64,000 nt of DNA from Botrimarina hoheduenensis. GTDB lineage: Bacteria > Planctomycetota > Planctomycetia > Pirellulales > Lacipirellulaceae. The stretch covers positions 62,001-126,000 of the forward strand of contig NZ_SJPH01000003.1 in assembly GCF_007859815.1 (NCBI RefSeq), given 5' to 3'. How positions within the stretch are numbered: position 1 is the stretch's first letter; each line of letters begins with the position of its first letter. Below, piece after piece: positions 35,561 to 44,883 of this stretch. Position numbers and translations under genes: made by a program. The notes beneath the pieces were generated by a model that was not told where the DNA came from, made no database searches, and saw nothing but the letters and a program-made list of their open reading frames with translations.

Positions 35561-35629
35561 TTGTCGGCCGGCATCGCTGACGTGACAATTTGTCCAAGCC
35601 AATCGGGCGCGGCGCGTTAGAATGGGCGT

Positions 35630-35998
35630 ATGAGCGATCAACCCGCACCGCTGTCGCTCGCAAAGCGTTGGCGCAACAAGTTCGCGTGCGCTTTGCGGGG
35701 CATCGTGATAGGCTGCTTTGAAGAAGACAGCTTCGCGATTCACCTGCCAGCGGCGGTGATCGTGCTGGTGTACGGATCCAGCCAGGGGGTTGGCCTGATC
35801 CCTTGGCTGTTGTTGGTGCTGTGCGTGACGATCGTGCTCGCGGCCGAGCTGTTCAACTCGGCGATCGAACGGCTAGCCGCGGCGATCACGCACGAAGTAA
35901 ACCCTCTGGTGCGCGACGCGTTGGACATCGCCAGCGGAGCGGTGCTGGTAGCTGCGCTCGGTGCCGCGGCAGTGGGCGCGCTGATCTTGTTCTCTTGA
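35630..35998 (+). CDS. dgkA: Diacylglycerol kinase (DgkA type)
   Basis: A 122-residue integral-membrane kinase with three TM helices. It has the family's N-terminal segment FACALRGIVIGCFEEDSFAIH (about 18-38) and the catalytic segment AAELFNSAIERLAAAI (about 75-90), which carries the Glu and Asn conserved in DgkA, with RDALDIASGAVLVAAL after it. The enzyme phosphorylates diacylglycerol (or undecaprenol in some phyla) at the inner membrane. It lies 69 bases downstream of the LptD-like gene and its promoter is unclear. The usual acidic Asp of the KD.ASAAV motif is present as RDALDIASGAV. Confidence 0.88.
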   Translation: MSDQPAPLSLAKRWRNKFACALRGIVIGCFEEDSFAIHLPAAVIVLVYGSSQGVGLIPWLLLVLCVTIVLAAELFNSAIERLAAAITHEVNPLVRDALDIASGAVLVAALGAAAVGALILFS

Positions 35999-36032
35999 TT
36001 GCCTTCGGAGCACCGCCGCGATCGCGTGACGG

Positions 36033-37187
36033 TCAATCGAGCCAGTCTTTCGCTTCGAGCCGCTCGGGGACGTAGGTCTCGGTGACGTAGCTGATATCCT
36101 TGCTGATGAGCGATTCGACTTCCAGCTTGAAGTCGTTTTTGAGCATCCGCTGGATCTCTGCCTGCCAGGGGCGTTTCTTCTCGAACCAGGGATACTTGGC
36201 AACCTGCTTCGCGCGTTTGCGGTCGGTGTCGGTCAGCGCGATCTTCACTCCCTCGGAGAGGTCGCAACGATCGTAGTCGATGCTGCGCAGACCCAGGTAC
36301 TTAGCCTCGGGGATCGCCATCCGCTGCGACTCGAAGGCCAAATTGATCGACCCCTGTTTGATGACGCTATAGATGTAATAACCCCAGGGATCGTTATCCA
36401 GCACGCAGTAAAGGGGGAGCTTCAGCTCGTTGTGCAAGCGGTGCAGCATGCGGCGCACCCCTCGCGGCGGCTGGCCGCTGCCATGGGTGAGGATGCAGTT
36501 GTGCTTCTCCCAAAAGCGGTCCTCATTAAACCGCTGCCAAACCGTGCCTTTTTCGACGTGCAGAATAAACTGGGCGTCGCACCGCTTGCGATCCAGTACG
36601 ATTACATCGGGCTCGACGATCGAAGGAATGGCATACCCACCCGAGCCCATCCGGCTGCAGTCGATCGTATCGCCCTTGTCGGTGAACGTGATGGCACCGA
36701 CCATCGCGCCACGATTCTCTGCGTATAGGTGCAGTTCTTCGCGGATGCTGGTTAGCAGCACCTCGGCGTCTTCGATGATGGTGTCGCACTCGTTCTGATC
36801 GTCGAACGTGTTTTCTTTCGAGCCCTCGATCGTGTGCTTGAGCATGTAGAAGAGACCTCGCAAGCTGGTCGTTTTCCCCTCGTCGAGGAGGCGCTTGCAG
36901 CCGCTGGCCACCAACATGGTGCGCATGTAGGCCTTGGCCTGCGAAAGATCGAACAGCTGACGGCGATTCTTGCCGTTGCCCATCTCCAAGATCCCCTTCC
37001 GCGGCGAATACTTCACGTTGGACAGCGTACGGCTGGGGATATCCACATACGGATCACGCCGCTTGGTGGCGGCATCGACGACACCATCGGCAAGGCTTAC
37101 AAGCGCCTGCATCGTCTTCTCATCGCGAGGCGAGAGCTTGACGCGCGTCTTCTTGGCAGGGGTAGCAGCGGGTTTCTTCTTGGCCAT
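36033..37187 (-). CDS. top6A: DNA topoisomerase VI subunit A (Spo11-like)
   Basis: A 384-residue type IIB topoisomerase DNA-cleavage subunit. The catalytic Tyr is Y114 in LRGLFYMLK within the winged-helix (CAP-like) domain. The TOPRIM domain has E212 in HVEKG and D264/D266 in LDNDPWGYYIYS, with HNCILTHGSGQPPRG and IKQGSINLAFES between. Length and order match archaeal Top6A. It acts with subunit B to relax supercoils and decatenate DNA by ATP-driven double-strand passage. It is the last of a three-gene run (B, a membrane protein, A). Type IIB enzymes are archaeal and plant-like and are patchy in bacteria. The N-terminal 15 residues are Lys-rich. Confidence 0.95.
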   Translation of the reverse strand: MAKKKPAATPAKKTRVKLSPRDEKTMQALVSLADGVVDAATKRRDPYVDIPSRTLSNVKYSPRKGILEMGNGKNRRQLFDLSQAKAYMRTMLVASGCKRLLDEGKTTSLRGLFYMLKHTIEGSKENTFDDQNECDTIIEDAEVLLTSIREELHLYAENRGAMVGAITFTDKGDTIDCSRMGSGGYAIPSIVEPDVIVLDRKRCDAQFILHVEKGTVWQRFNEDRFWEKHNCILTHGSGQPPRGVRRMLHRLHNELKLPLYCVLDNDPWGYYIYSVIKQGSINLAFESQRMAIPEAKYLGLRSIDYDRCDLSEGVKIALTDTDRKRAKQVAKYPWFEKKRPWQAEIQRMLKNDFKLEVESLISKDISYVTETYVPERLEAKDWLD

Positions 37188-37256
37188 ACGAGGGGGGATC
37201 GTGTTGCGGAAGCGTGGAGGGGGGGAAGCGGTGTGAGGGAATCCGGCGATCGAGGG

Positions 37257-38111
37257 TCAGGCCGTTGTAAGCACGGGGCGCTCGAGCGTCTGATGCTCGT
37301 AAACGTGCAGGGCCGCGTCCATGAGCACTTTCCCCGCGACCAGCAATACGAGCATCCAGATCGGCGAGCCGAGCGCCTGGGCGGCGATCCCTCCGAACAG
37401 GATCGCCACGTGCAACAACACGATCCGGCCATACGGCCGGAACATGATTGTCATCAGCATGACACGACGATACTCGCCGCCCCAAAGGTAATTTTTGATG
37501 AATGACCACAAGTGACTCGCGGCCAGGACGCCAACGGTCAGCAGCAAAGGCCCGTGCAACACGCTACGCGAGCTGCCGAACACCTGGTCCAGGTTGGTTG
37601 GCTCACCCCGCTCGGGCCCGCCTAACAGGCTGAAGATGAAGGCCCCGTGGCCCATGCAGAACATGCCGTAGTGGAAGCAAAAAAAAGGGATGAGGAACAG
37701 CTTTTCCAGCCAGCCGACGAGGGGCCCGCGCTGCGCGAGCCGTCGGCGCAGGTTGCGGATCTTGTCCGGTGAGGGAGGGCCATTGGATTCCGCGGTGTCG
37801 GCGACCGCGACCTCTGAGTCACTAAGCTGCTCAACGTCCGGGTTGCACGTGAGCATCCGCAAGACGTTGATCACGCCGATCGCGACATTCTCGCACCAGT
37901 ACGTGAAGACAACGTCAAAGGTCTTCCAACCAAAGTATAAGACGCCCACCAGCGGAAGCACGTTCACGGCCACGAGCACCCACAGGGTCGGGCGCACCTG
38001 AAAGATTCTGGCGACATGGTGAAGGCTAGTGAGATTCACGCGGCGTGGGGAAACAGGCCTGGTTAGCAACAGCGTCATCAAAACAAGCGGCATAGCGACA
38101 CCGCGGCTCAA
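37257..38111 (-). CDS. DUF6498-like membrane protein between topoisomerase VI genes
   Basis: A 284-residue membrane protein with about six TM helices. A motif [17 protein letters not shown] (about 71-87) resembles the DUF6498 signature as I know it, and [19 protein letters not shown] follows. The TTG start overlaps the Top6B stop as TTGA; a downstream ATG (residue 7) is an alternative. 69 bases separate it from the top6A start. It sits inside the topoisomerase VI gene pair, which is uncommon, so it could be a chance insertion or a membrane partner. No catalytic motif was recognised. Confidence 0.8.
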   Translation of the reverse strand: MSRGVAMPLVLMTLLLTRPVSPRRVNLTSLHHVARIFQVRPTLWVLVAVNVLPLVGVLYFGWKTFDVVFTYWCENVAIGVINVLRMLTCNPDVEQLSDSEVAVADTAESNGPPSPDKIRNLRRRLAQRGPLVGWLEKLFLIPFFCFHYGMFCMGHGAFIFSLLGGPERGEPTNLDQVFGSSRSVLHGPLLLTVGVLAASHLWSFIKNYLWGGEYRRVMLMTIMFRPYGRIVLLHVAILFGGIAAQALGSPIWMLVLLVAGKVLMDAALHVYEHQTLERPVLTTA

Positions 38112-40108
38112 GCCTCAGCGTCTTCTTCGGCCTCTTCCGGAGCCGTCACCACGCGGTTGATCGCCGCCTCGTGGTGCGCGGGATTCACGATCAGCACGTT
38201 GTCGCCCAGGTTGAGCTGACTCGGGTCTTCTTCGACTTTCCGGCCCCGGTCGTCCAGCTTGGTGTCGGCCTCGGCGGTCCGCTTGCGGGCGACGTTCAGA
38301 AGCTGCTCGTACAGCTCTTTTTCCTCGGCCGCGTTGATAACGCTCACGGCCGAGGCGACCTCTTTCAGGTAGCGCTGGAAGACCTCGCGGCGGTCACTCT
38401 GTTGACGAACCTTTAGCCGGCGCCGCAGGTACATGCCCAGCTTGCGTCCGACCGCTTGCAGACCCAAGCGGATCTCTTTCTGGATCTCCGGATAGCTGGC
38501 GATTGCCTCTTTGGATTCGCTGGTGAACGGCACCCACACGCTCGCGATGTGCACCATCAGCGAGACGGGACCCTTGGGCATCGAGCCGCGTGACTGGGTC
38601 AGGCCGTAGCCCCGCCAATTGGTGCCGATAACCGTCTGGGTCACCGCGCACGCGCTCTGCTGGAACTGCAGCGGCACGCGATTGGCGTAGCGGAGAATGT
38701 TCATCTGCTGCCCTTCCGAGACGTTCACGTTCTTCATCGCGGCGAGCAGCTTGTCGCGTTCCTTGGGCTTCAGCCCGCTGGGGGCCTGCCGGGTTTTTAG
38801 GCCCGACTCTTTGACGATCTTGTCGGCGGAGTCCCCTCCCAGCCCGTTAAACGTGTGGATGAGAAACTGCCGCACGGTGCGGGTATCGGTCTCGTCCAGC
38901 AGGTCGTTCAGCAGATCGCGCGTCACGTTCTGCGTGGGAGCGGTCCCGCCATAGGCCAGCCCTACCTCCACCACAAACGGGTTGCCCCGGTACACCGCTG
39001 GCGGGCGTGTGGCGGCGGCATAAAACTCACCCGGCACGACGTGGTGTAGCCCTTTGAGGATCAAATCCTCGCCAATCGGGCAGATGCAGTCGGTCGCCGG
39101 CGGCGAAATCTTGGTGGACTGGATCGCCTCGAACAGCTTCTCGACCTGCGGCCGATCCACCTTGTGAACGCTCCCCCGCACGCTGACCTTGGCCGACTCA
39201 CAAAGCTTCCGGGCGATCGCGGGCGTCACGCGGCTGAACTTGGTGCGGAAGAACTCGGAGACGCTCATCGCCTCGGACTCTTCCATCATCGCCGCCAGCC
39301 GTCCAAGCTCGGTGCCGTAGGGGTGCGGCTTGATCTCTTTGGGCTCGGGCGGCAGCGCTTCGGCGCTGCGCGTGTAGTCGTACTGATAGCTCTCGGGGTC
39401 CAGGTAGTGCAGCGTGACGTGCGGGTTGGCGATCGCGGTCTGCTCGAGGTACTCGTCCACCGAGCCACGGCCGCGGACGAACTTGGCTTCGAGCTCGATC
39501 GTGACACGTGTGCCGTGATCTTGAGGAACCCACTCGATGCCATGCTTCTCGATATAGGCGAGGCCTTTCTCGCCGGCGGGAATGTCTTCTCCGTCTCCCT
39601 TGCCGTTGAGAATCTTCGGCTCGTTGCGCTTGGTGTCGATCTGGATCTCGTAGTAGTGGGCCGGCTTCCCCTTAGAGACCTTACTAACGATCTTCACCGG
39701 CTTGCCGGTGGTCTGTACGCCGTACATACCCGCGGCCGAGATGCCGATGCCCTGCTGGCCGCGGCTCTGCCGCAAGCGGTGAAACTTCGAGCCGTACAGC
39801 AGCTTGCCGAAGATCAGCGGGATCTGTTTCTTGAGGATGCCGGGGCCGTTGTCCTGGATGCCGACCTTGTACTTGCCGGCGGCGGTCGGCTCGATGTGGA
39901 CCCAGATCTCGGGCAAGATGCCCGCCTCTTCGCACGCATCGAGCGAGTTATCGACCGCCTCTTTAACGGTGGTCAGCAACGCCTTGCGAGGGTTGTCGAA
40001 CCCCAGCAGGTGGCGGTTCTTGGCGAAGAACTCGCTGACGGAGATCTCTTTCTGGGCGGCCGCCATCTTCGTGGCGTCGCTGCGGCGGGCTGACTTCGTG
40101 GCGGGCAA
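38108..40108 (-). CDS. top6B: DNA topoisomerase VI subunit B (GHKL ATPase)
   Basis: A 666-residue type IIB topoisomerase ATPase subunit. The GHKL Bergerat fold has the N box [18 protein letters not shown] (46-63), G1 DNGPGI (86-91) and G2 [14 protein letters not shown] (117-130). After it comes the H2TH-type linker and the transducer domain, with [13 protein letters not shown] carrying the conserved Lys that senses ATP. The subunit dimerises on ATP binding and drives strand passage with subunit A. Length is slightly above archaeal Top6B because of a charged C-terminal tail. The start ATG could be at residue 15 (MAAAQKEIS). Confidence 0.95.
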   Translation of the reverse strand: MPATKSARRSDATKMAAAQKEISVSEFFAKNRHLLGFDNPRKALLTTVKEAVDNSLDACEEAGILPEIWVHIEPTAAGKYKVGIQDNGPGILKKQIPLIFGKLLYGSKFHRLRQSRGQQGIGISAAGMYGVQTTGKPVKIVSKVSKGKPAHYYEIQIDTKRNEPKILNGKGDGEDIPAGEKGLAYIEKHGIEWVPQDHGTRVTIELEAKFVRGRGSVDEYLEQTAIANPHVTLHYLDPESYQYDYTRSAEALPPEPKEIKPHPYGTELGRLAAMMEESEAMSVSEFFRTKFSRVTPAIARKLCESAKVSVRGSVHKVDRPQVEKLFEAIQSTKISPPATDCICPIGEDLILKGLHHVVPGEFYAAATRPPAVYRGNPFVVEVGLAYGGTAPTQNVTRDLLNDLLDETDTRTVRQFLIHTFNGLGGDSADKIVKESGLKTRQAPSGLKPKERDKLLAAMKNVNVSEGQQMNILRYANRVPLQFQQSACAVTQTVIGTNWRGYGLTQSRGSMPKGPVSLMVHIASVWVPFTSESKEAIASYPEIQKEIRLGLQAVGRKLGMYLRRRLKVRQQSDRREVFQRYLKEVASAVSVINAAEEKELYEQLLNVARKRTAEADTKLDDRGRKVEEDPSQLNLGDNVLIVNPAHHEAAINRVVTAPEEAEEDAEA

Positions 40109-40537
40109 CTTCAGAACTCACTTACTCAGACGAACGTGATAGAGCGATGACGACAACAAATCGGTGACGGTTCAGACCGGCCGAGGCCCCTTCCCTAAAA
40201 TCAAACGATGAATCCCGCGGCAGGCAATCGGGCCGATAACAGGGGTCTCACTCCTTATCACCCGCTGCCTGCTCCCCGCTTCCTTCGGCTTGCCAGGGGT
40301 GGGATCAGGCAAGCTGGGGATTCTAGTCGGCCCGGGCCCGCGGTCCCAGGCGACGGCCCTGCCGGCCGGGGCCTGTCGGAGCGGTTGTGCGGGCTGTGCG
40401 GGCTGGCACGAAAACCATCGCGACGCGGGTCGCCCGGTCCCGATCTTCCGCCTTAGACCGGTCGGCCGGCCCGCCCCCAAGCGGAGCCACGCCGGACAAG
40501 GCTCGCCCGTTTCCTGGAGCAAGGAGGCTCCCCCGCG
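40109..40537. other. Divergent intergenic region
   Basis: Between the Top6B start and the secreted protein at 40538. It has no open reading frame of note. It is GC-rich with short palindromes (GGCCCGGGCCC near 40337, CCGGCCGGGGCC near 40360). The end has AAGGAGG, a good ribosome-binding site for the secreted protein. No sigma-54 or clear -35/-10 pair was identified. Confidence 0.5.
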
Positions 40538-40993
40538 ATGACCAAGACCGCCCGCCGGATCGCTCTCACGATCGTCCCCGTAACGCTCGCCGCGTTCGCT
40601 CTGCCCGCCCTGGCTGATGACCACGGCTGGGACGGACGCCGCGTGGTAAGCGAGCAGCGTCCGAACGATCTGTTCTACAACTACTACGTCGGCCCGCAGC
40701 CCAGCGGAACGGCTGCCCAGATGTACGTCTCGCCGCTGCCCGTGCCGGCCAATGTCGGTCACACCTACACGACCTATCAGCCGGTGATGCCGCACGAGTA
40801 CCTGTATCAGCACCACCGCTCGTGGAACACACACCACCCCGGCGCGGGCTGGACCCGTACCAAGGCCCGCTATCACAGCCGCGCTAACGGCCTCCAAGCC
40901 GGCATGTGGGGGCTCTACGACAACTCGTTCACGGGATGGCTCCACAACGGCTACTTCAACACCCGTGTGGTGAAGCCCTGGCAACTGTACTGA
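40538..40993 (+). CDS. Small aromatic-rich secreted protein
   Basis: A 151-residue exported protein. The signal peptide is at 1-26 (FALPALADD). The mature part is rich in His, Tyr and Trp: NDLFYNYYVGPQPSG, MPHEYLYQHHRSWNTHHPG, and a C-terminal WGLYDNSFTGWLHNGYFNT. An excellent ribosome-binding site (AAGGAGG, 11 bases upstream) suggests high expression. I do not recognise a family. It is followed by a second small exported aromatic-rich protein in the same direction, so the two may be related in role. Cys is absent. A structural or surface role is plausible but unproven. Confidence 0.75.
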   Translation: MTKTARRIALTIVPVTLAAFALPALADDHGWDGRRVVSEQRPNDLFYNYYVGPQPSGTAAQMYVSPLPVPANVGHTYTTYQPVMPHEYLYQHHRSWNTHHPGAGWTRTKARYHSRANGLQAGMWGLYDNSFTGWLHNGYFNTRVVKPWQLY

Positions 40994-41152
40994 GCCCGGC
41001 TTAGCCCCCACTCCACGCGGAGCTTACGCCTCAACCTCCGCGTCTCGATTCACGCCGGTTTGCTCGCTCCCCCCAGCGAGCTGCGGACCCCCGCTCCGCG
41101 CCGGCACTTACAAAGTTGCTCCCCCCCTCACTCGACCTCCGATCGGTAGCGT

Positions 41153-41515
41153 ATGTCCCCCGTACAACGCCTGACGGCTATTGGTGTCGCGCTCGTGGGG
41201 CTCTCCCTCGCGACGTCGGCTGAAGCCTGGCACCCCTACACGTGGCCGTCCCAGCGGGCACAGAACTACAACTGGAACGCCAACTACGCGCACGTGCAGT
41301 ACGGCCAACCGGTGGCGCTGGTAGTTCCGCCGACCGCTACGCTCCAGACCCAATGGGGCTGGGGGGTGGGCAGCAGCCGCATTTCTCGGCTCGATCATCA
41401 ATTCGGCCGCAACTACCCGGGCCCCGGGCCGCACGGCGGTCCGTTCCAGAACACGCCGGCTTGGCCTCAAGACACGGTGCAGTTCGGGGCCTACCACGTC
41501 CGCGGCCCCTGGTGA
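41153..41515 (+). CDS. Small aromatic-rich secreted protein, second of a pair
   Basis: A 120-residue exported protein. The signal peptide is at 1-25 (TSAEAWHP). The mature sequence has WHPYTWPSQRAQNYNWNANYAHVQ-like Trp/Tyr/Asn-rich text and an LQTQWGWGVGSSRISRLDH segment, ending PWPQ- and W-rich. Cys is absent. No family was recognised. It follows the other small aromatic-rich gene by 159 bases and converges with the helical-repeat gene downstream through a 30-base inverted repeat. Confidence 0.7.
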   Translation: MSPVQRLTAIGVALVGLSLATSAEAWHPYTWPSQRAQNYNWNANYAHVQYGQPVALVVPPTATLQTQWGWGVGSSRISRLDHQFGRNYPGPGPHGGPFQNTPAWPQDTVQFGAYHVRGPW

Positions 41516-41554
41516 ACGGCACGCACCAGTGCGTACCAAGCCACATGAATCCGC

Positions 41555-41584
41555 ACGGCCGTTGGTGATCTCACCGACGGCCGT
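41555..41584. terminator. 30-bp inverted repeat at a convergent junction
   Basis: ACGGCCGT and its complement flank GGTGA/TCACC with a single mismatched base on each side and a two-base centre, so a near-perfect palindrome of 30 bp covers the stop codon of the helical-repeat gene. No T-run follows on either strand, so it could be a bidirectional termination or stability element. Confidence 0.5.
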
Positions 41585-43031
41585 CGGCTTGCGCGGCCGT
41601 GGAAACGGTCTCGTGCTCCAGCGCGGTCAAAACGGCACGCCAGTCGGCGTCCCCCTCGGCGGCCAAGAGTTGGGTTAATCGCAACAGCTTGCGGGCCTGA
41701 TCGACCTCTTTCAGATCGATCAGCAAGCGCAGGCGTGCGCGGCGGGCTTCGCGCCACAGGTCGCTCGACCGGGTGCTGCGGCGTTCGAGCGCGGTCCAGG
41801 CCTCGAGCGCATCGCGCCGCGAATCCGCATCGGCAGCTTCCACAAGTGCGCGTCGCGCCACCGCGAGCGGTGAGCCCTTTTCCTCGGCCGCTGCCGGAGC
41901 GGCACGCGACCGCGCGGAAGCCCGCCACCCGAGCCGTTCGGCCAACGCTTCGACCGCCGCAGCGCGATGGTCCGGTGCGGCCGCGGCAAGCCGCTCCGCA
42001 AGCCCACTCAGCGCTCGATCGGCTTCCGCCGGCTCCACGCCGCTTTCGACCAGCAGCGCGTGGGCTTCGCCCGCGCGCCCGACCGCAAGGGTCGCGGTCG
42101 CTAAGAGTGGCAGCGCTTCGCGCAACCACGCCTGTTGCGGCGGTGGATCGCTCCGCACCGCAACCGATAGCACCCGGCGGGCGTAGTCCGGCCCGTCGCC
42201 ATCGCGTGCTAAGTGGCCCCGCCCCAAGACGATCGCAATCTGTCGCTGCAGCGGAGTCCAAGCGTCGGGCCAGCGGCGGCTCGTGCCGAGCACCAGCGGC
42301 TGCAACTCTTCCGTCGCTGCGGCAAGCCGTGCGGTGTGCTCTGCCGGAGTGGCCGCCGAAGCTAGAACTTGACCGTGCGCTTGGACTCGCAACGCAACAA
42401 GCCAGGGTTCGGCCTGCGCTTGTTCGGCGGATGTCTGATTCAGCAGACGCGCTGCGTCGCGTCGCGCCGCGAGCAGTTCGATCGCCCTCCGCCGCATGCC
42501 GGTGGCGCTCGGTGCGGTCGGCCACAGTGTTTGGTGTTCGTCAAGAACCGCCTGATACGCATCGAGCTGAGCAGAGGTCGGTGAGCCGCTCGCGGCGAAC
42601 GCCGCACCGGTGGCAACGCACGCCGCTTCGTGCGCGGCGGCCGACCGCGGATCGCGCACCGCCGATAGCGCAGCGCGACGAAACCGCTCGGCGGCACCGG
42701 CTTGGTCTTTGACCGATCGGGTGATCTCCGCAGCGGCGATCGCGTACTCGAACGCCGCCCCGCTGGCCCCCACGCGAAAGGCCTCGGCCGCTGCCTGATC
42801 GAACCCCTCAATGGCTCTGACCTTGTCTCCAGCGCGATAGGCGTTGGCCGCCTGCGTTGCCAGCTGCTGAAACGGACTTGCTGCGTCAGCCGACGTTGTT
42901 GCCACGGGGGTGTCGGGGCTGGTCGCAGCGCGGAGCAGATCCTGCTGCAACGACTGTCCGACCGCGGAACCGACCAACAGATGCGGCAGCACGATCATTC
43001 TCCAGCCGCCTCGCCGCGCCTGTTTGCTCAC
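41571..43031 (-). CDS. Exported Ala-rich helical-repeat protein (TPR-like)
   Basis: A 486-residue protein. An N-terminal hydrophobic stretch (about 10-25) may be a signal or anchor. The rest is strongly helical and Ala/Arg-rich with TPR-like hairpins (FQQLATQAANAYRAGDKVRAI, GAAFEYAIAAAEITRS). It is last in the VWA-ExbB-ExbD-ExbD operon and overlaps the ExbD stop as GTGA. Such Ala-rich helical proteins may be peptidoglycan- or complex-associated scaffolds. No specific family was recognised and no catalytic motif was seen. Confidence 0.75.
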   Translation of the reverse strand: MSKQARRGGWRMIVLPHLLVGSAVGQSLQQDLLRAATSPDTPVATTSADAASPFQQLATQAANAYRAGDKVRAIEGFDQAAAEAFRVGASGAAFEYAIAAAEITRSVKDQAGAAERFRRAALSAVRDPRSAAAHEAACVATGAAFAASGSPTSAQLDAYQAVLDEHQTLWPTAPSATGMRRRAIELLAARRDAARLLNQTSAEQAQAEPWLVALRVQAHGQVLASAATPAEHTARLAAATEELQPLVLGTSRRWPDAWTPLQRQIAIVLGRGHLARDGDGPDYARRVLSVAVRSDPPPQQAWLREALPLLATATLAVGRAGEAHALLVESGVEPAEADRALSGLAERLAAAAPDHRAAAVEALAERLGWRASARSRAAPAAAEEKGSPLAVARRALVEAADADSRRDALEAWTALERRSTRSSDLWREARRARLRLLIDLKEVDQARKLLRLTQLLAAEGDADWRAVLTALEHETVSTAAQADGRR

Positions 43032-43513
43032 CGTGATACGTCTCCCGCCGGGACATCGAGCGCCGCGGCGTCGGCCGCGATCTGCACCGTGCTAAAACCG
43101 GCCTTTCGCGCCGCATCGTAGACCGCCACCAAATCGGCTAGCGGCACCGTGGGGCCGGCCTCAATGGTCACTGGCAGATCAGCGCTAATCGCGGCGACTT
43201 CGACCAGCAGCCGATCGAGCTGCGCCACGTCGGCCGTGCTGGGACCGTCATTGACCGTCCACACGGTTGCACCGCCAACCACCACCCCCGAGACACTCAC
43301 GTCATCGAGCACCGGGCTTGGTTCCGCCGACTCGGCGGCTCCCTCGCCCGAGACGGCAGCAACAACGAGCCGCGCGGCAAGTTCGGTTTCGGGTCGCTGA
43401 AAGCTGGCCGTGCACAGAAAGAAAACGAGCAGCAGGAAAACCACATCGATCATCGGCGTCATCGCCACGCTCAGCGGGGCGGCATCTCGGCAGCGGCTAG
43501 CGGGGGCACGCAT
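43028..43513 (-). CDS. ExbD/TolR-family protein (second copy)
   Basis: A 161-residue ExbD-like protein. The single TM helix is near residues 18-40: the motif SVAMTPMIDVVFLLLVFFL carries the essential TM Asp (D23). A periplasmic domain follows with ASFQRPETELAARL. The protein pairs with an ExbB-type protein to use the proton-motive force. It lies 14 bases downstream of the first ExbD gene, and the next gene overlaps by GTGA. The C-terminal region is longer than usual by about 20 residues. Confidence 0.9.
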   Translation of the reverse strand: MRAPASRCRDAAPLSVAMTPMIDVVFLLLVFFLCTASFQRPETELAARLVVAAVSGEGAAESAEPSPVLDDVSVSGVVVGGATVWTVNDGPSTADVAQLDRLLVEVAAISADLPVTIEAGPTVPLADLVAVYDAARKAGFSTVQIAADAAALDVPAGDVSR

Positions 43514-43527
43514 GCGGCAAAGTCTCT

Positions 43528-43953
43528 CTAGGGCTGCGGGGCTGTGGGGAAAACTCCGAAACTAAGGTCCATCACGCCCCCTTCAGCGCAAGCCGCCAGC
43601 AGCGGTTCCAGACGCTCGAAACGCAGCGTCCCCTCGCCCCGCAGCCGCACGGGGGGGGCCACTCCCCCTTCGGCCCGAACCGTACGCAGGCGTGCGAGCA
43701 GCTCTTCCGCATCGATCGGCGCGCCCGCGAGCAACGCGGGCCCCGCTTCGGGCAGGTTGATGGTCCAGCGTCCGGCGGGCGCGGCGGTGCGCTGGCCTGT
43801 GAGGGCCGAGGGCAAGCGCAACTCGAGCAGAGCCTCGCGCCGCGCGAGATGGCTACTCACCAAAAAGAAAATGATGAGCAGAAAGACCACATCGATCAGC
43901 GGCGTCAGGTTGGGTGCCACGGGCTCGTGGCGTTTGCGGATCACGCTGCGCAT
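43528..43953 (-). CDS. ExbD/TolR-family protein (first copy)
   Basis: A 141-residue ExbD-like protein with the TM motif NLTPLIDVVFLLIIFFLV (about residues 15-32) and its conserved Asp (D21). The periplasmic part is short and beta-rich (LLELRLPSALTG). It is immediately downstream of ExbB and upstream of a second ExbD in the same operon. ExbB5-ExbD2-type complexes harness the proton gradient; here the energised partner is likely the VWA protein encoded first in the operon or the helical-repeat protein. Confidence 0.9.
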   Translation of the reverse strand: MRSVIRKRHEPVAPNLTPLIDVVFLLIIFFLVSSHLARREALLELRLPSALTGQRTAAPAGRWTINLPEAGPALLAGAPIDAEELLARLRTVRAEGGVAPPVRLRGEGTLRFERLEPLLAACAEGGVMDLSFGVFPTAPQP

Positions 43954-43958
43954 GCGAG

Positions 43959-44768
43959 CTACGCCTCGCGGGCAGGGGTGGCGGGGGGCTCGGCAAAAAC
44001 GCTCGGGGCCGACACCGGTCGGACCGTTGCGCGCACCGGTGCTGCTGGCGGGCCCAGCAACGCCTGTTTCAGCGGAGCTGTCGCGCGGGTCGCCTCGGCG
44101 ACGGTCTCCTCGGCAAGCCGATCCACCCGGTTGCGGAGCACCGCGTACGCCGCCAGCGCAGGGATCGCGACGATCAGTCCGCCGACGGTTGTCACCAGCG
44201 CCTGGTAGATGCCCGACGCCAACTCGCCCGCCGAAGCGGCCCCCTCCGTAACGGCCACCTGACGGAATGCCACGATCATGCCGACAACCGTCCCCAACAG
44301 GCCCAACATCGGTGCCAGGTTGCCGATCACCGCCAAGTAATCGACCCGGCGATGAAGGCGGGCGGTTTCCGCCTCGGCGGTGTCCTCCATGGCTTTCTCA
44401 GCGTCGGTCCATGCGGCGCGGCTCTGGTCCGGCGTGAGCGAACGCCCAGCCAGCTCGGCGATGCCGGCCGAGACCACCGACGAGAGAAAGCTGGGCGTGG
44501 CGTGACAGTGCCCCAGGGCGGCCGACAGATCGCCCGTCGCCAGCGTTTTGCGGAGGCGGCCCGCCAATCCCTCGGGGGCGAGCCGCGATGCGCGGAGCGT
44601 CATAAGCTGTTCGGCCACCAACGCCACCGTCGCGATCGAGACCAGCAAGAGCAAGCCCACGATCGCCAAGCCGATCGGCCCGGTTGCCGAGACGACCTCC
44701 CAGACCGAATCAAGTTCGACGGCTTGTGCGAGCGGCGGGGGAATCAGCGGGGCGATAAAGCGGTCCAT
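43959..44768 (-). CDS. ExbB/TolQ/MotA-family proton channel protein
   Basis: About 269 residues with three TM helices. The first is GPIGLAIVGLLLLVSIATVALV near residues 30-51. The pair of helices in the second half is NLAPMLGLLGTVVGMIVAF and TVGGLIVAIPALAAYAVL, which carry the conserved T/G pattern of the MotA/TolQ/ExbB channel. The start ATG at 44768 has GGGGG directly before it; a TTG at 44804 with GAGGG upstream is also possible. It forms the proton channel with ExbD. Five bases separate its stop from the ExbD start. Confidence 0.9.
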   Translation of the reverse strand: MDRFIAPLIPPPLAQAVELDSVWEVVSATGPIGLAIVGLLLLVSIATVALVAEQLMTLRASRLAPEGLAGRLRKTLATGDLSAALGHCHATPSFLSSVVSAGIAELAGRSLTPDQSRAAWTDAEKAMEDTAEAETARLHRRVDYLAVIGNLAPMLGLLGTVVGMIVAFRQVAVTEGAASAGELASGIYQALVTTVGGLIVAIPALAAYAVLRNRVDRLAEETVAEATRATAPLKQALLGPPAAPVRATVRPVSAPSVFAEPPATPAREA

Positions 44769-44883
44769 CCCCCGATTGTTTGCCGGCAACCCCCTCGCAA
44801 GCAATGCCGCCCTCGCCCACGGTCGGGAATCGTCCGGGGCTCAACGAGGTCGTGCCAGCACCGTCTGCAGCCTGCATAAAGGC

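Noticed and set aside
40405-40430. TGGCAC site resembling a sigma-54 -24 box upstream of the secreted protein
   Set aside because: No TTGC -12 element at the right spacing.
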